Origin: Brevundimonas sp. EYE_349
Lineage (GTDB): Bacteria > Pseudomonadota > Alphaproteobacteria > Caulobacterales > Caulobacteraceae
Length of the DNA stretch: 64,000 nt
Assembly: GCF_023147505.1 (NCBI RefSeq)
Contig: NZ_JAHXPB010000002.1
Span: 434,001-498,000 of the forward strand
Direction of reading: 5' to 3'
The position numbers and the translations under genes were made by a program. Positions 9,655 to 19,224 of this stretch are shown piece after piece. The notes beneath the pieces are model-generated. The model worked only from the letters and a program-made list of their open reading frames with translations. It was not told the DNA's origin and made no database searches. Numbering within the stretch: the stretch's first letter is position 1; every line of letters starts with the position of its first letter.

Positions 9655-11577
9655 GTGGTCCAGTCTGTGACGTGGATGACAACCGCCGTCGCCTTGGCGG
9701 GCGTCCTTTCGCTTGCGCCACAGGCGGCGAAGGCGGAGCCGCAGGCCATCCGGCTGGAAACCTTGGATCGATCCGTTGTCGCCACGCCGATGGCGGACGG
9801 AGGCGTGTTCGTTCAATGGCGACTGAGCGCCTCCGACCCTGCGCGGGCGCGCTTCGAGGTGTTTAGGGACGGCGTTCGCCTTGGGCGGACGACATCGACC
9901 GATCCGACTGGATGGCGCGATCCGTCCGGCGATCTCAGCGCCCGCTACGCCGTGCGTCTGACGGGCGAAAGGCAGGACGCCGTCGCGCAGAACCTGGCTG
10001 ACGGCTATCTGACCATTCCGTTGGACCGCCCCGCTGGCGGCGTTACGCCCGACGGCGTCGCCTATGACTACGAGGCCAATGACGGGACGGTCGGCGATCT
10101 GGATGGCGACGGGCGCTATGAGATCATCCTGAAATGGCAACCGACAAACGCCAAGGACAACGCCTTCGCCGGCTTCACCGGCCCCACGCTGATCGACGCC
10201 TATACGTTGGACGGCCGGCGGCTTTGGCGCATCGACCTGGGTCGCAACATCCGTTCGGGCGCCCACTACACCCAGATGGTCGTGCAGGACTTCGACGGCG
10301 ACGGACGGGCCGAGGTCGTGCTGAAGACCGCGGATGGCACGATCGACGGCGCCGGTCGGATGATTGGCGACGCCGAAGCCGACTGGCGCGAAGACGGCGG
10401 CGAAATCCCCAGCCATGATCGCACGGGCGCCGAGCGCAAGGCGGACGGAAGCCTGGCGGCCGGTCTGGTCGGCCGCATCCTTTCGGGGCCGGAGTTCATC
10501 ACCGTCTTCGACGGCCGCACCGGCGCGGCCCTGGCCAGCGCGCCCTATGTCCCGTCGCGCGGTCGGGCGGGCGATTCGGCGACCGCTGAAGAGATGGCGG
10601 CCATCTGGGGGGACGGCTATGGCAATCGGTCCGAGCGGTATCTGGGCGGCGCGGCCTATCTGGACGGGCGTCTGCCCAGCATCGTCATGGCCCGCGGCTA
10701 TTACGCACGCACCGTGGTCGCCGCATGGGACTGGCGCGACGGGCGGCTGAGCCAGCGCTGGGTCTTCGACAGCGACACGGCGCCCGAAGGCTACGCCGGT
10801 CAGGGCAATCACCAGTTCAGCGTCGCCGACGTGGACGGCGACGGCCGTCAGGAGATCATTTACGGCGCCATGGCGCTGGATGACGACGGAACGCCGCTGT
10901 GGACCACGCGGCTGGGCCACGGCGACGCCATGCACGTCGGCGACCTGGACCCGACCCGTCCGGGGCTTGAGAAGTTCGGGGTGCATGAAAACGTCGTCGG
11001 CAATGGCGGCGTCGGTTCGGCCATGGTCGACGCCCGCACCGGCGAAGTCCTGTGGCGCACAGCCGGACAGCAGGATGTCGGGCGCGGCGTCGCCATCGAC
11101 ATCGATCCGCGCTATCCGGGCGCCGAGATCTGGGCGTCGAACAGCAACGATCTGTATTCGGCGGACGGCCGGGTCATCTCCCACACCCGCCCGCAGCAGA
11201 TGAATTTCGGCATCTGGTGGGACGGCGACGGCTTGCGCGAACTGCTGGACGGCACGCGCATCTTCAAATGGGACTGGGAGAACCAGCGATCCATCCCCCT
11301 GCTGAGCGCCGAGGGCGCAGCCTCCAACAACGGCACCAAGGCCAATCCGGTTCTGGTCGCCGACATCCTGGGCGACTGGCGTGAAGAGGTGATCTGGCGC
11401 ACGGCCGACAGTTCGGCGCTGCGCATCTATGTGACCCCGCACCCGACCCCCTTGCGTCATGCCACCCTGATGCACGACGCCCAGTATCGCTCGCAGGTGT
11501 CTGGTCAGAACTCGGCCTATAATCAGCCGTCGCACCCCAGCTTCGCCTTCGACGCGCCCCTGGGTCAGGGCCGGTGA
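9655..11577 (+). CDS. rhamnogalacturonan endolyase, polysaccharide lyase family 11
   Basis: PL11 enzymes cleave the alternating rhamnose-galacturonate backbone of RG-I by beta-elimination, leaving unsaturated galacturonate ends. The 640-aa protein has a signal peptide (VTWMTTAVALAGVLSLAPQ, cleaved near AAKA-EP), an N-terminal beta domain and then an eight-bladed propeller with repeated Asp-rich calcium motifs such as DLDGDGRYE, DFDGDGRAE and DVDGDGRQE. GVAYDYEANDGTVGDLDGDG is typical of YesW/YesX-like lyases. I chose the GTG at 9655, preceded by AGGGAAA, because it opens the signal peptide. Its stop overlaps the next start. Confidence 0.92.
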   Translation: MVQSVTWMTTAVALAGVLSLAPQAAKAEPQAIRLETLDRSVVATPMADGGVFVQWRLSASDPARARFEVFRDGVRLGRTTSTDPTGWRDPSGDLSARYAVRLTGERQDAVAQNLADGYLTIPLDRPAGGVTPDGVAYDYEANDGTVGDLDGDGRYEIILKWQPTNAKDNAFAGFTGPTLIDAYTLDGRRLWRIDLGRNIRSGAHYTQMVVQDFDGDGRAEVVLKTADGTIDGAGRMIGDAEADWREDGGEIPSHDRTGAERKADGSLAAGLVGRILSGPEFITVFDGRTGAALASAPYVPSRGRAGDSATAEEMAAIWGDGYGNRSERYLGGAAYLDGRLPSIVMARGYYARTVVAAWDWRDGRLSQRWVFDSDTAPEGYAGQGNHQFSVADVDGDGRQEIIYGAMALDDDGTPLWTTRLGHGDAMHVGDLDPTRPGLEKFGVHENVVGNGGVGSAMVDARTGEVLWRTAGQQDVGRGVAIDIDPRYPGAEIWASNSNDLYSADGRVISHTRPQQMNFGIWWDGDGLRELLDGTRIFKWDWENQRSIPLLSAEGAASNNGTKANPVLVADILGDWREEVIWRTADSSALRIYVTPHPTPLRHATLMHDAQYRSQVSGQNSAYNQPSHPSFAFDAPLGQGR

Positions 11578-12284
11578 GCCTGAGCCGACGCCTCGCCCTG
11601 CTGGGCGCCGCCGGTCTGGCGGCGGGATGCGCCACCGCACCCCGTATCGGCTCCAAGACCGGGCCCCGGCGGCTCTACGCCGACGACTTCCGACGCGGGC
11701 TAGACCAGTGGCTGATCGAGCTGGAGCAGGGGCGCGGTACGGTCAGCGCGGCGGACGGGGTCATGACCTTCGACGTGCCGCTGGGCGCCAGCGCCTGGTT
11801 CAGGCGAGAACTGACCTCGCCGGTCGAGATCCGCTTCACCGCGATGGCCGTGTCGGCGGACGGCGCCCATGATCGCGTCAGCGACCTGAACTGCTTCTGG
11901 ATGGCCGACGATCCACGCAGTCCCGGCGATCTGCTGGCCCGCCCGCGCTCGGGCGCCTTCGCCGATTATGACGTGATGCGGACCTATTATGTCGGGCTCG
12001 GCGGCAACTCGAACACCTCCTCGCGTTTCCGTCGCTATGTCGGGAACGGAGAACGGCCGCTGCTGCCCCAGCACGATCTGTCGGCGCCGGACGATCTGAT
12101 CGTCGCCAACCGCCCCTACCGCATCCGCCTGATCGCCGATGGCGGCCGTATCGAATACTGGCGCGACGATCGGCGCCTGTTCGCCCTGGACGACCCCGCC
12201 CCCTATCGCCGCGGCTGGTTCGCCCTGAGGACCACCTGGAATCACATGACCGTCCGGGACTTCTCCGTCTGGACCGTCGCCTGA
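11574..12284 (+). CDS. putative lipoprotein, DUF6250-like
   Basis: A 236-aa protein starting at a GTG overlapping the PL11 stop (GTGA). The N-terminus has an RR pair followed by a lipobox, LAAGC, so it is probably an exported lipoprotein. The body is beta-rich, with motifs RFTAMAVSADGAHDRVSDLNCFW and GLGGNSNTSSRFRRY, and a C-terminal RIRLIADGGRIEYWRDDRRLF stretch like concanavalin-type sugar-binding or lyase sandwiches. It resembles the DUF6250 family found beside rhamnogalacturonan enzymes; I recall this grouping rather than having searched it. Coupling to PL11 suggests a role on the same polymer. Confidence 0.7.
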   Translation: MSLSRRLALLGAAGLAAGCATAPRIGSKTGPRRLYADDFRRGLDQWLIELEQGRGTVSAADGVMTFDVPLGASAWFRRELTSPVEIRFTAMAVSADGAHDRVSDLNCFWMADDPRSPGDLLARPRSGAFADYDVMRTYYVGLGGNSNTSSRFRRYVGNGERPLLPQHDLSAPDDLIVANRPYRIRLIADGGRIEYWRDDRRLFALDDPAPYRRGWFALRTTWNHMTVRDFSVWTVA

Positions 12285-12303
12285 TCGCCCGCCTGAGGAA
12301 CCC

Positions 12304-13500
12304 ATGAAGAAGCAAGCTCTGATCCTGGCGCTGGCCCTTTCGGCCCTCGCCCCCGGCGCCCAGGCGCAGAACCATTGGGCGCGAAGCTGGAACGCCTCGC
12401 CCCTGGCCGCCGCGCCCGACCGCCGCCCGCCGACGCTGAAGGATGTCACGGTCCGCCAGGTGGTCCGCGTCAGCGCGGGCGGCGAACGGTTCCGACTGCG
12501 GCTGACAAACGAATACGGCCTGACCGCCGCGCGGATCGGACGGGTGCGGATCGTGCAGTTAGCCGATGACGGCGCCCCCGTCCCCGGCGCGGCGCGCGAC
12601 CTGACCTTCGACGGCGCGGCGGGCGCCCTGCTGGCCCCGGAGGCGCCCCTGCTCAGCGATCCGGTCGATCTTGCCCTGCCTGCGCTAAGCCGTCTGTCGA
12701 TCAGCCTCTATCTGCCTGATGAGGTCGCCGATCCCACCATACATCTGCTGGGCCTGTCGTCCGCCTGGATCGCGCCGGGCGATCAGACGGCGGCCGCCGA
12801 ATTGACCGACCCGACCCTGGTGACGCAGCGGCTGCTGATCTCGGGCGTCGATGTCGAGCGGGCCGAAGCGGGCCGGGTGATCGTGACCCTGGGCGATTCC
12901 ATCACCGACGGCGCCAACGGCACGCGCGACGCCGACCGGCGCTGGCCCGACCTGCTGGCGCGCCGTTTGCAGGCGGCGGGCCTGACCTCGGTGGCTGTCG
13001 CCAACGCAGGCATTTCGGGCAACCGCATCCTGAAGCCAAAGCCCGGTCTGGGGGTGGCGGCGTTGGCGCGATTCGACCGCGATGTTCTGGCCCTGCCGGG
13101 CGCGACGGATGTGATCGTGCTGGAGGGCGTCAACGACTTCGGCATGGCCTGGCGCGATCATGATCCGCAGCCGCCGACCCCGGCCGATCTGATCGCGGGC
13201 TACCGCCAGATGATCGCCCGCGCCCATGCCGCCGGCCTGAAGATCAGGCTGGCGACCATCCTGCCGTTCAAGGACGCCAACTACTGGTCCGAACAGGGCG
13301 AGGCGACCCGCCAGGCCGTCAATACCTGGATACGTGCAAACACAGAGGCGGACGGCCTCATCGACTTCGACGCCGTGATGCGCGACCCCGCCCAGCCGCT
13401 GAAACTGGCCGCCGCCTATGACAGCGGCGACCATCTGCACCCCAATGACGCGGGCTTCCGCGCCATGGCCGACGCCATCGACCTGACGCCCTATCGATGA
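12304..13500 (+). CDS. secreted SGNH/GDSL hydrolase
   Basis: A 398-aa exported esterase-type protein with a clear signal peptide (MKKQALILALALSALAPGAQA). The catalytic half shows all SGNH blocks: GDSITDG (serine), NAGISGNR (Gly), GVNDFG (Asn) and DHLHPND near the C-terminus (Asp/His). The first ~190 residues form a beta-rich domain usual in this subfamily. Placed third in the PL11 operon, it is probably a carbohydrate esterase removing acetyl or related groups from pectin, but the substrate is inferred from context. The start at 12304 follows GAGGAACCC. Confidence 0.85.
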   Translation: MKKQALILALALSALAPGAQAQNHWARSWNASPLAAAPDRRPPTLKDVTVRQVVRVSAGGERFRLRLTNEYGLTAARIGRVRIVQLADDGAPVPGAARDLTFDGAAGALLAPEAPLLSDPVDLALPALSRLSISLYLPDEVADPTIHLLGLSSAWIAPGDQTAAAELTDPTLVTQRLLISGVDVERAEAGRVIVTLGDSITDGANGTRDADRRWPDLLARRLQAAGLTSVAVANAGISGNRILKPKPGLGVAALARFDRDVLALPGATDVIVLEGVNDFGMAWRDHDPQPPTPADLIAGYRQMIARAHAAGLKIRLATILPFKDANYWSEQGEATRQAVNTWIRANTEADGLIDFDAVMRDPAQPLKLAAAYDSGDHLHPNDAGFRAMADAIDLTPYR

Positions 13501-13507
13501 GAAGCGG

Positions 13508-13537
13508 CTGGCGGTCTGACGCGGGTCAGATCGCCAG
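13508..13537. terminator. bidirectional hairpin between SGNH hydrolase and lldD
   Basis: The stem CTGGCG-G-TCTGAC pairs with GTCAGA-T-CGCCAG (one G-T), 13 bp with loop GCGG. It lies between two convergent genes and includes the lldD stop region, so it can serve both directions. Confidence 0.6.
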
Positions 13538-14659
13538 CATCTCGCGAGTCATGCCCGCGACCGACTTCGCCCCGGTCAGGGTCATGGCCACGCGCATTTC
13601 CTTTTCGAACAGGTCCAGCAGGTTTTCGACGCCCGCCTGACCGTTCGCCGCCAGCGCATAGATGAAGGCCCGGCCCAGCAGGACCGCGTCAGCGCCCAGC
13701 GAGATCGCCCGCACCACGTCCAGCCCGTTGCGGACGCCCGAATCCACCAGGATCTTCAGGTCGCCCTTCACCGCATCGGCTATGGCGGGCAGAGCGCGGG
13801 CAGACGACAAGACCCCGTCCAGCTGCCGTCCGCCGTGGTTCGACACCACGATGCCGTCGGCGCCGAAACTGACGGCGTCGCGGGCGTCCTGCGGATCAAG
13901 CACGCCCTTGATGATCATCGGCCCGTCCCAGAAGTCGCGGATCCATTGCAGGTCCTTCCATGAAATCGACGGATCGAAATTGTTGGCCAGCCAGCCGATA
14001 TAGTCGGCCAATCCCGTCGGCTTGCCCAGATAGGCAGACACATTGCCCAGGTCGTGCGGGCGGCCATTCAACCCTACGTCCCAGGCCCAGGCGGGATGGG
14101 TCATGGCCTGGACCATCCGGCGCATCTCGGCGTTGGGGCCGCTCATGCCCGAATGGGCGTCGCGGTAGCGGGCGCCGGGGGTGGGCATGTCGACCGTGAA
14201 GACCAGGGTCTTCACCCCCGCCGCCCTGGCGCGCTCCAAAGCATTCTTCATGAAACCCCGGTCGCCCAGCACATAGAGTTGGAACCACATGGGCCGGTCG
14301 ATGGCGGGCGTCACCTCCTCGATCGGGCAGACCGAAACGGTGGACAGGATGAAGGGAACCCCGCGCGACGCCGCCGCCCTGGCCGCCTGCACCTCGCCAC
14401 GCCGGGCGTACATGCCGGTCAGGCCGACCGGCGCCAGGATGATGGGCAGGCGCAGGGTTTCGTCGAACAGTTTCGTCTCAAGGCTGAGGCTGGTCATGTC
14501 CTGCAGCACACGCTGGCGCAGGGCGATGGCCTGCCAGTCCTCGACGTTGCGCCTCAGCGTCTGTTCGGCGTAGGCGCCGCCGTCGATGTAGTGGAACAGG
14601 AAAGGCGGCAGCTTGCGCCGCGCGGCCTCGCGATAATCGCCGGGCGAGGAGATGATCAC
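13526..14659 (-). CDS. lldD: FMN-dependent L-lactate dehydrogenase
   Basis: An alpha-hydroxy-acid oxidoreductase (377 aa) that oxidises L-lactate to pyruvate at the membrane, passing electrons to quinone. Family motifs are [18 protein letters not shown] near residue 72, [42 protein letters not shown] (catalytic His in SNHGGR) and [25 protein letters not shown]. The GTG start at 14659 has AGGA upstream. It is the last gene of a leftward IclR - rhamnose dehydrogenase - lldD set, 9 bases after the dehydrogenase. That fits the rhamnose route here, whose last hydrolase yields L-lactate. Confidence 0.92.
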   Translation of the reverse strand: MIISSPGDYREAARRKLPPFLFHYIDGGAYAEQTLRRNVEDWQAIALRQRVLQDMTSLSLETKLFDETLRLPIILAPVGLTGMYARRGEVQAARAAASRGVPFILSTVSVCPIEEVTPAIDRPMWFQLYVLGDRGFMKNALERARAAGVKTLVFTVDMPTPGARYRDAHSGMSGPNAEMRRMVQAMTHPAWAWDVGLNGRPHDLGNVSAYLGKPTGLADYIGWLANNFDPSISWKDLQWIRDFWDGPMIIKGVLDPQDARDAVSFGADGIVVSNHGGRQLDGVLSSARALPAIADAVKGDLKILVDSGVRNGLDVVRAISLGADAVLLGRAFIYALAANGQAGVENLLDLFEKEMRVAMTLTGAKSVAGMTREMLAI

Positions 14660-14668
14660 GCGCCTGTC

Positions 14669-15430
14669 CTACTGGAAGTTGGCGAAGGCGCCGCCGTCGA
14701 CCAGCAGGGCCGCGCCGGACATGTAGGACGCCATGTCCGAGGCCAGGAAGGCGACGACGGAGGCGATGTCCTCGGGTCGCCCCAGGCGGCCCAGCGGAAT
14801 GCGACCCTCCATATATTCGCGCTTCTTCGGATCGGCGAGGTCGTCCTTGTTGATGTCGGTGGCGATGGTGCCGGGCAGGACAGAGTTGCAGCGAACGCCG
14901 TAACGACCCATGGCGACGGCGCAGGACTGCATCAGGCTGTGCACCCCCGCCTTGGTCGGGGTGTAGTGGGTCTGCATCTCGCCGCCGACCAGGGCCGAGA
15001 TCGAGCTGATCGCCACGATGGCGCCGCCGTCCCCCTGCTTCACCATCTGATTGGCCGCCGCCTGCACCATGTAATAGGCGCCGTGCAGATTAACCTCCAT
15101 CGTGCGGCGCAGGGTCTCGACCGGCATGTCGAGGAAGGCGTGGAACGGGCAGATGCCGGCGTTGGAGACGAAGACGTCCACCCGGCCGAGCGCCTGCACC
15201 GCCGCGGCGACGAAGACTGCGGCGCTTTCCGGCTGGGCCACGTCGCCGTCGATGGCGATGGCGTGGCGGCCCAGCGCCTCGATCTCGGCGACCACCTCGG
15301 CGGCGGCGGCATCGTCCCGGAAGGTGTTGATGGCGACGTCGGCGCCTTGGCGCGCGGCCTCGATCGCCGTCGCCCGCCCGATGCCCCGCGATGCGCCCGT
15401 GATCAGGACGACCTTGTTCTCAAGCAGCAT
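14669..15430 (-). CDS. L-rhamnose 1-dehydrogenase (SDR family)
   Basis: A short-chain dehydrogenase of 253 aa that should oxidise L-rhamnose to L-rhamnono-lactone, the entry step of the non-phosphorylating pathway (LRA1 activity). It has TGASRGIGRA for cofactor binding, the SNAG motif, catalytic Ser in SSISALVGG, and YTPTKAG with Tyr and Lys. NAGICPFHAFLDMP, MQTHYTPTKAG and LPGTIATDINKDDL closely resemble the characterised Azotobacter enzyme as I remember it. GGAG precedes the ATG. Neighbours include rhamnonate dehydratase, lactonase and the IclR regulator. Confidence 0.9.
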   Translation of the reverse strand: MLLENKVVLITGASRGIGRATAIEAARQGADVAINTFRDDAAAAEVVAEIEALGRHAIAIDGDVAQPESAAVFVAAAVQALGRVDVFVSNAGICPFHAFLDMPVETLRRTMEVNLHGAYYMVQAAANQMVKQGDGGAIVAISSISALVGGEMQTHYTPTKAGVHSLMQSCAVAMGRYGVRCNSVLPGTIATDINKDDLADPKKREYMEGRIPLGRLGRPEDIASVVAFLASDMASYMSGAALLVDGGAFANFQ

Positions 15431-15454
15431 GGGGGCTCCGGCGATGGTTCGGTT

Positions 15455-16261
15455 TCAGGGTTTGGGCGACCAGCCCAGGTCGGCGCTGATCGCGTCGGCG
15501 GCCTCGGTCACCGTCTTGGTCAGTTCGGTCATCCGGGCGTCGGACATATATTGGGCGGCCGAGGAGACGCTGAGGGCGGCGACGATCTGGCCGTTCACCG
15601 AACGGATCGGAGCGGCGACGCAGCGAATCTGGTCCTCGTTCTCTTCAAGGTCGAAGGCGTAGCCCTTCTGGGCATAGCCATGCATCCGCTCCAGCCAGAC
15701 GGCGCGGGCCGACGAGTCAAAGGCGGCGCCCGGCTCGGCGTAGAAGTCGATCCACTCCGGCTCGGTCTTGTCCAGGATCAGCGCCTTGCCCAGGCCGGTA
15801 GAGGCGATGGGGTGACGTTCGCCCAGGCGCGAGCCGATGTTGATGCGCCGGCGCCCCGCCACCTTGTCCAGATAAAGCGCATGACGCCCGTCCAGCACGC
15901 CCAGATGCACTGTGTCGTCGGTCTGGGCCGACAGTTGCTCCAGCCACGGGCGGGCCACGCGCGGCAGATGCATCTGCTGGCTGGCGGCATGGCCCAGCTC
16001 AAGCAGTTTGGGACCGAGGGAATAGCCCTCGCGCGGGCGGAACGACAGCAGCCGCCGCTCGACCAGGGCCGAGGCCAGACGGTGGGTCGTGCTGCGCGTC
16101 AGCTCCAGCTTTTCGGACAGTTCGGCCAGGGGCAGGGAGCCGTCGATCAGGGCGTCGATGACGTCCAGACCCCGCAGCAGGGTCTGGCTGCCGGACGCCT
16201 TGGCGCCGATCTCTTCATCTCCATCGACCTGTGCGGTCTTCATTGACGGCGTTCGTCCCAT
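15455..16261 (-). CDS. IclR-family transcriptional regulator of the rhamnose genes
   Basis: A 268-aa repressor/activator with an N-terminal winged helix (SQTLLRGLDVIDALIDGSLP then LSEKLELTRSTTHRLASAL) and a C-terminal effector domain (ASTGLGKALIL, IRCVAAPIRSVNGQIVAALSVSS). I chose the ATG at 16261, with GAGG 8 bases upstream; a start at 16300 would include a palindrome that looks like an operator. It is divergent from rhmD and first in the set with rhamnose dehydrogenase and lldD, so it probably controls both directions and itself in response to a rhamnose intermediate. Confidence 0.88.
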   Translation of the reverse strand: MGRTPSMKTAQVDGDEEIGAKASGSQTLLRGLDVIDALIDGSLPLAELSEKLELTRSTTHRLASALVERRLLSFRPREGYSLGPKLLELGHAASQQMHLPRVARPWLEQLSAQTDDTVHLGVLDGRHALYLDKVAGRRRINIGSRLGERHPIASTGLGKALILDKTEPEWIDFYAEPGAAFDSSARAVWLERMHGYAQKGYAFDLEENEDQIRCVAAPIRSVNGQIVAALSVSSAAQYMSDARMTELTKTVTEAADAISADLGWSPKP

Positions 16262-16272
16262 TTCGTAATCCT

Positions 16273-16285
16273 CATTCTCAGAATG
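16273..16285. promoter_or_regulatory. candidate IclR operator
   Basis: The 13-base palindrome CATTCTCAGAATG (6-bp arms, one central base) lies 11 bases upstream of the IclR gene start in the divergent IclR-rhmD region. IclR proteins usually bind such inverted repeats and repress themselves. Whether it is bound is inference. Confidence 0.45.
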
Positions 16286-16401
16286 TAGCAAAACGCGCAA
16301 GTCGCTCCGTCACACGAGCCTGACTTTGACGCCATGCACGGAGGAACGCCAGTGAAATCCCGCATTATGGGAGCGAATCGCCAATCACTGGTGATGACGC
16401 G

Positions 16402-17595
16402 ATGAGCCGCCTGCCCCGCATCAAACACGTCCGCGCCTTCGTCGTGAAGAACGATGGCGCAGGTGGCGGCGCCGACTATCACGATCAGGGCGACGGTCAC
16501 TGGATCGACGATCATATCACCACCCCCATGGCGAAATACCCCGAGTACCGCCAGAGCCGCCGCAGCTTCGGCATCAATGTGCTGGGCACCTTGGTTGTCG
16601 AGATCGAGGCCGAGAACGGCGTGGTCGGGTTTGCGGTCACGACCGGCGGCGAACCGGCGGCCTATATCGTCGAGAAGCATCTGGCCCGCTTCCTGGAGGG
16701 CCGCGATCCGTCCGAGGTCGAGAAGATCTGGGACCAGATGTATTTCTCCACCCAGTATTACGGCCGCAAGGGTCTGGTGGTGAACGCCATCTCCGGCGTC
16801 GATCTGGCGCTGTGGGACTTGCTGGGCCGCCTGCGGCAGGAGCCGGTCTTCGCCATGCTGGGCGGTCCGGTTCGTGACGAACTGACCTTCTACGCCACCG
16901 GCGCCCGTCCCGACAAAGCCAAGGAGCTGGGCTTCATCGGCGGCAAGATGCCGCTGCACCACGGCCCGGCCGAGGGCGAGGAAGGCCTGCGCAAGAACCT
17001 CGCCGAGCTGGAGGCCATGCGCAACGCCTGCGGCGACGACTTCTGGCTGATGTTCGACTGCTGGATGGCGCTGGACCTGAACTACGCCACCCGCCTGGCG
17101 CACGAGGCCCACAAGCTGGGTCTGAAGTGGATCGAGGAGGCGCTCAGCCCCGACGACTACTGGGGCTATCAGGCGCTGAAGAAGAACGCCCCCAAGGGGA
17201 TGCTGGTCACGACCGGCGAGCATGAGGCCACCCGCTGGGGCTTCCGCATGCTGCTGGAGATGGAATGCTGCGACATCATCCAGCCCGACGTGGGCTGGTG
17301 CGGCGGGGTCACCGAACTGATCAAGATCTCCGCCATGGCCGACGCCAAGGGCGTGCTGATGATCCCGCACGGCTCATCGGTCTATTCCTACCACTTCGTG
17401 GTGACGCGCCATAACAGCCCGTTCGCGGAGTTCCTGATGATGGCCCCCGGCGCCGACGAGGTCGTGCCCATGTTCCATCCGCAACTGATCGGCGAACCCG
17501 TTCCGGTGAATGGCCGCCTGAAGGTGCCGGATGCGCCCGGTTTCGGCGTCGAGTTGAACCGCGACATCGCCCTGCAGCGCCCCTACGCGCGTTAA
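16402..17595 (+). CDS. rhmD: L-rhamnonate dehydratase (enolase superfamily)
   Basis: RhmD removes water from L-rhamnonate to give 2-keto-3-deoxy-L-rhamnonate, using magnesium. The 397-aa protein shares many family landmarks: [90 protein letters not shown] and [10 protein letters not shown]. The metal ligands (Asp in MFDCW, the following Glu in WIEEAL, and Glu in TTGEHEA) and the catalytic His in IPHGSS are present. It starts the rightward operon rhmD - hydrolase - dehydrogenase - lactonase. Confidence 0.95.
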   Translation: MSRLPRIKHVRAFVVKNDGAGGGADYHDQGDGHWIDDHITTPMAKYPEYRQSRRSFGINVLGTLVVEIEAENGVVGFAVTTGGEPAAYIVEKHLARFLEGRDPSEVEKIWDQMYFSTQYYGRKGLVVNAISGVDLALWDLLGRLRQEPVFAMLGGPVRDELTFYATGARPDKAKELGFIGGKMPLHHGPAEGEEGLRKNLAELEAMRNACGDDFWLMFDCWMALDLNYATRLAHEAHKLGLKWIEEALSPDDYWGYQALKKNAPKGMLVTTGEHEATRWGFRMLLEMECCDIIQPDVGWCGGVTELIKISAMADAKGVLMIPHGSSVYSYHFVVTRHNSPFAEFLMMAPGADEVVPMFHPQLIGEPVPVNGRLKVPDAPGFGVELNRDIALQRPYAR

Positions 17596-17616
17596 GACGA
17601 AAGCCCTTCCCCCACC

Positions 17617-18465
17617 ATGAAACTGCTGCGTTACGGCCCCAGGGGCCAGGAAAAGCCGGGCACGCTGGATACTGAGGGGCGCATCCGCGACCTGTCGGGC
17701 CACATCGCCGACATCACCCCGGACCAACTGCATGGCCCTGCGCTCGAGGCGCTGAAGGCCATCGACCCGACCACCCTGCCCCTGGTCGAGGGCCGGCCCC
17801 GCTATGGCGTGCCGATAAACGGCGTGCGCAAATTCCTGGCCATCGGCCTGAACTTCGCCGACCACGCGGCCGAATCCAACCTGCCGATCCCGGCCGAGCC
17901 GGTGCTGTTCACCAAGGCCGTCACCTGCCTGAACGGGCCGAACGACGACGTGGTCATTCCGCGCGGGTCCGAGAAGACCGACTGGGAGGTCGAACTGGGC
18001 GTCGTCATCGGCAAGCCCGCCTCCTATGTGACCACGGAAGAGGCCCTGGATCACGTCGCTGGCTATGTGCTGATCAACGACGTGTCCGAGCGCGCCTATC
18101 AGACCGAGCGCGGCGGCACCTGGGACAAGGGCAAGGGCTGCGACACCTTCGGCCCCGTCGGCCCCTGGCTGGTCACGACCGACGAGGTCGGCGACGTCCA
18201 GAACCTGGACATGTGGCTGGACCTGAACGGCAAGCGCATGCAGACCGGCAACACCCGCACCATGATCTTCGGCGTCGCCGAGATCGTGTCCTATCTGTCA
18301 GAGTTCATGACGCTGGAGCCCGGCGACCTGATCACCACCGGCACCCCGCCTGGCGTGGGTCTGGGCCAGAAGCCGCCCCTTTATCTGAAGGCGGGCGACA
18401 CGGTGCGTCTGGGCATCCAGAAGCTGGGCGAACAGGGCCAGACCTTCGTGGAGTGGACCCGATGA
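17617..18465 (+). CDS. 2,4-diketo-3-deoxy-L-rhamnonate hydrolase (FAH family)
   Basis: A fumarylacetoacetate-hydrolase-fold protein (282 aa) expected to split 2,4-diketo-3-deoxy-L-rhamnonate into pyruvate and L-lactate (LRA6 step). It has the FAH core: FLAIGLNFADHAAESN, then DWEVELGVVIG with metal-binding Glu residues, GYVLINDVSERAYQ, KGCDTFGPVGPWLVT, and GDLITTGTPPGVG. The assignment among FAH enzymes rests on its place between rhamnonate dehydratase and a dehydrogenase, an order known for this pathway. Its stop overlaps the next ATG. Confidence 0.88.
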   Translation: MKLLRYGPRGQEKPGTLDTEGRIRDLSGHIADITPDQLHGPALEALKAIDPTTLPLVEGRPRYGVPINGVRKFLAIGLNFADHAAESNLPIPAEPVLFTKAVTCLNGPNDDVVIPRGSEKTDWEVELGVVIGKPASYVTTEEALDHVAGYVLINDVSERAYQTERGGTWDKGKGCDTFGPVGPWLVTTDEVGDVQNLDMWLDLNGKRMQTGNTRTMIFGVAEIVSYLSEFMTLEPGDLITTGTPPGVGLGQKPPLYLKAGDTVRLGIQKLGEQGQTFVEWTR

Positions 18466-19214
18466 GCGCCTATCGGGACCGGTTCGCGGGCCGCACCGCC
18501 GTCGTCACCGGCGGGGCCTCGGGCCTGGGCAAGGCCGCCGCCGCCCGCATCGTCGCCGAAGGCGGCAGGGTGGTGCTGTGGGACCTGAACGCCCAGGCGC
18601 TGACCGCCGCCGCCGCCGAGGTCGGGGCCGCCCATGTGATCGCCCTGGACGTCGCCGACCCTGACGCCGTCGCCGCCGCCGCCGAGGCCTCGGCCCAGGC
18701 GCTGGACGGCCGCATCGACATCCTGGTCGCCTCGGCCGGCATCACCGGCGCCACCGTGCCGGTGCAGGACTTCCCCGTCGACAGCTGGAAGCGCGTGGTC
18801 GACATCAATCTGAACGGCGTCTTCTACTGCTGCCGCGCCGTCGTGCCCTTCATGCTGGCCAACGGCTATGGCCGCATCGTCAACGTCGCCTCGGTCGCGG
18901 GCAAGGAAGGCAATCCCAACGCATCCGCCTATTCCGCCTCCAAGGCCGGGGTGATCGGCTTCACCAAGTCGCTGGGCAAGGAGTTGGCCGGCAAGGGCGT
19001 CGTCGCCAACAGCCTGACCCCCGCCACCTTCGAAAGCCCCATCCTGGAACAGCTGCCCCAGAGCCAGGTCGACTACATGCGCTCCAAGATCCCCATGGGC
19101 CGCCTCGGCGAGGTCGACGAAAGCGCCGCTATGGTCTGCTTCATGGCCTCCGAGGAATGCAGCTTCACAACCGCCTCCACCTTCGACACCTCCGGCGGAA
19201 GAACGACGTACTAA
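18462..19214 (+). CDS. 2-keto-3-deoxy-L-rhamnonate 4-dehydrogenase (SDR family)
   Basis: A 250-aa short-chain dehydrogenase that should oxidise 2-keto-3-deoxy-L-rhamnonate to the 2,4-diketo acid (LRA5 step), supplying the hydrolase encoded just before it. It has TGGASGLGKAAA, ASAGITGA, catalytic Ser in NVASVAGKEGNPN and YSASKAG. The ATG lies in an ATGA overlap with the hydrolase gene, so the two are translationally coupled. The specific substrate is inferred from operon position; SDR sequence alone would not decide it. Confidence 0.87.
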   Translation: MSAYRDRFAGRTAVVTGGASGLGKAAAARIVAEGGRVVLWDLNAQALTAAAAEVGAAHVIALDVADPDAVAAAAEASAQALDGRIDILVASAGITGATVPVQDFPVDSWKRVVDINLNGVFYCCRAVVPFMLANGYGRIVNVASVAGKEGNPNASAYSASKAGVIGFTKSLGKELAGKGVVANSLTPATFESPILEQLPQSQVDYMRSKIPMGRLGEVDESAAMVCFMASEECSFTTASTFDTSGGRTTY

Positions 19215-19224
19215 GGACGCAGCC

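Noticed and set aside
14054-16246. 730-codon rightward frame over lldD, the dehydrogenase and the IclR gene
   Set aside because: It spans three recognisable genes in antisense and has no domain of its own.
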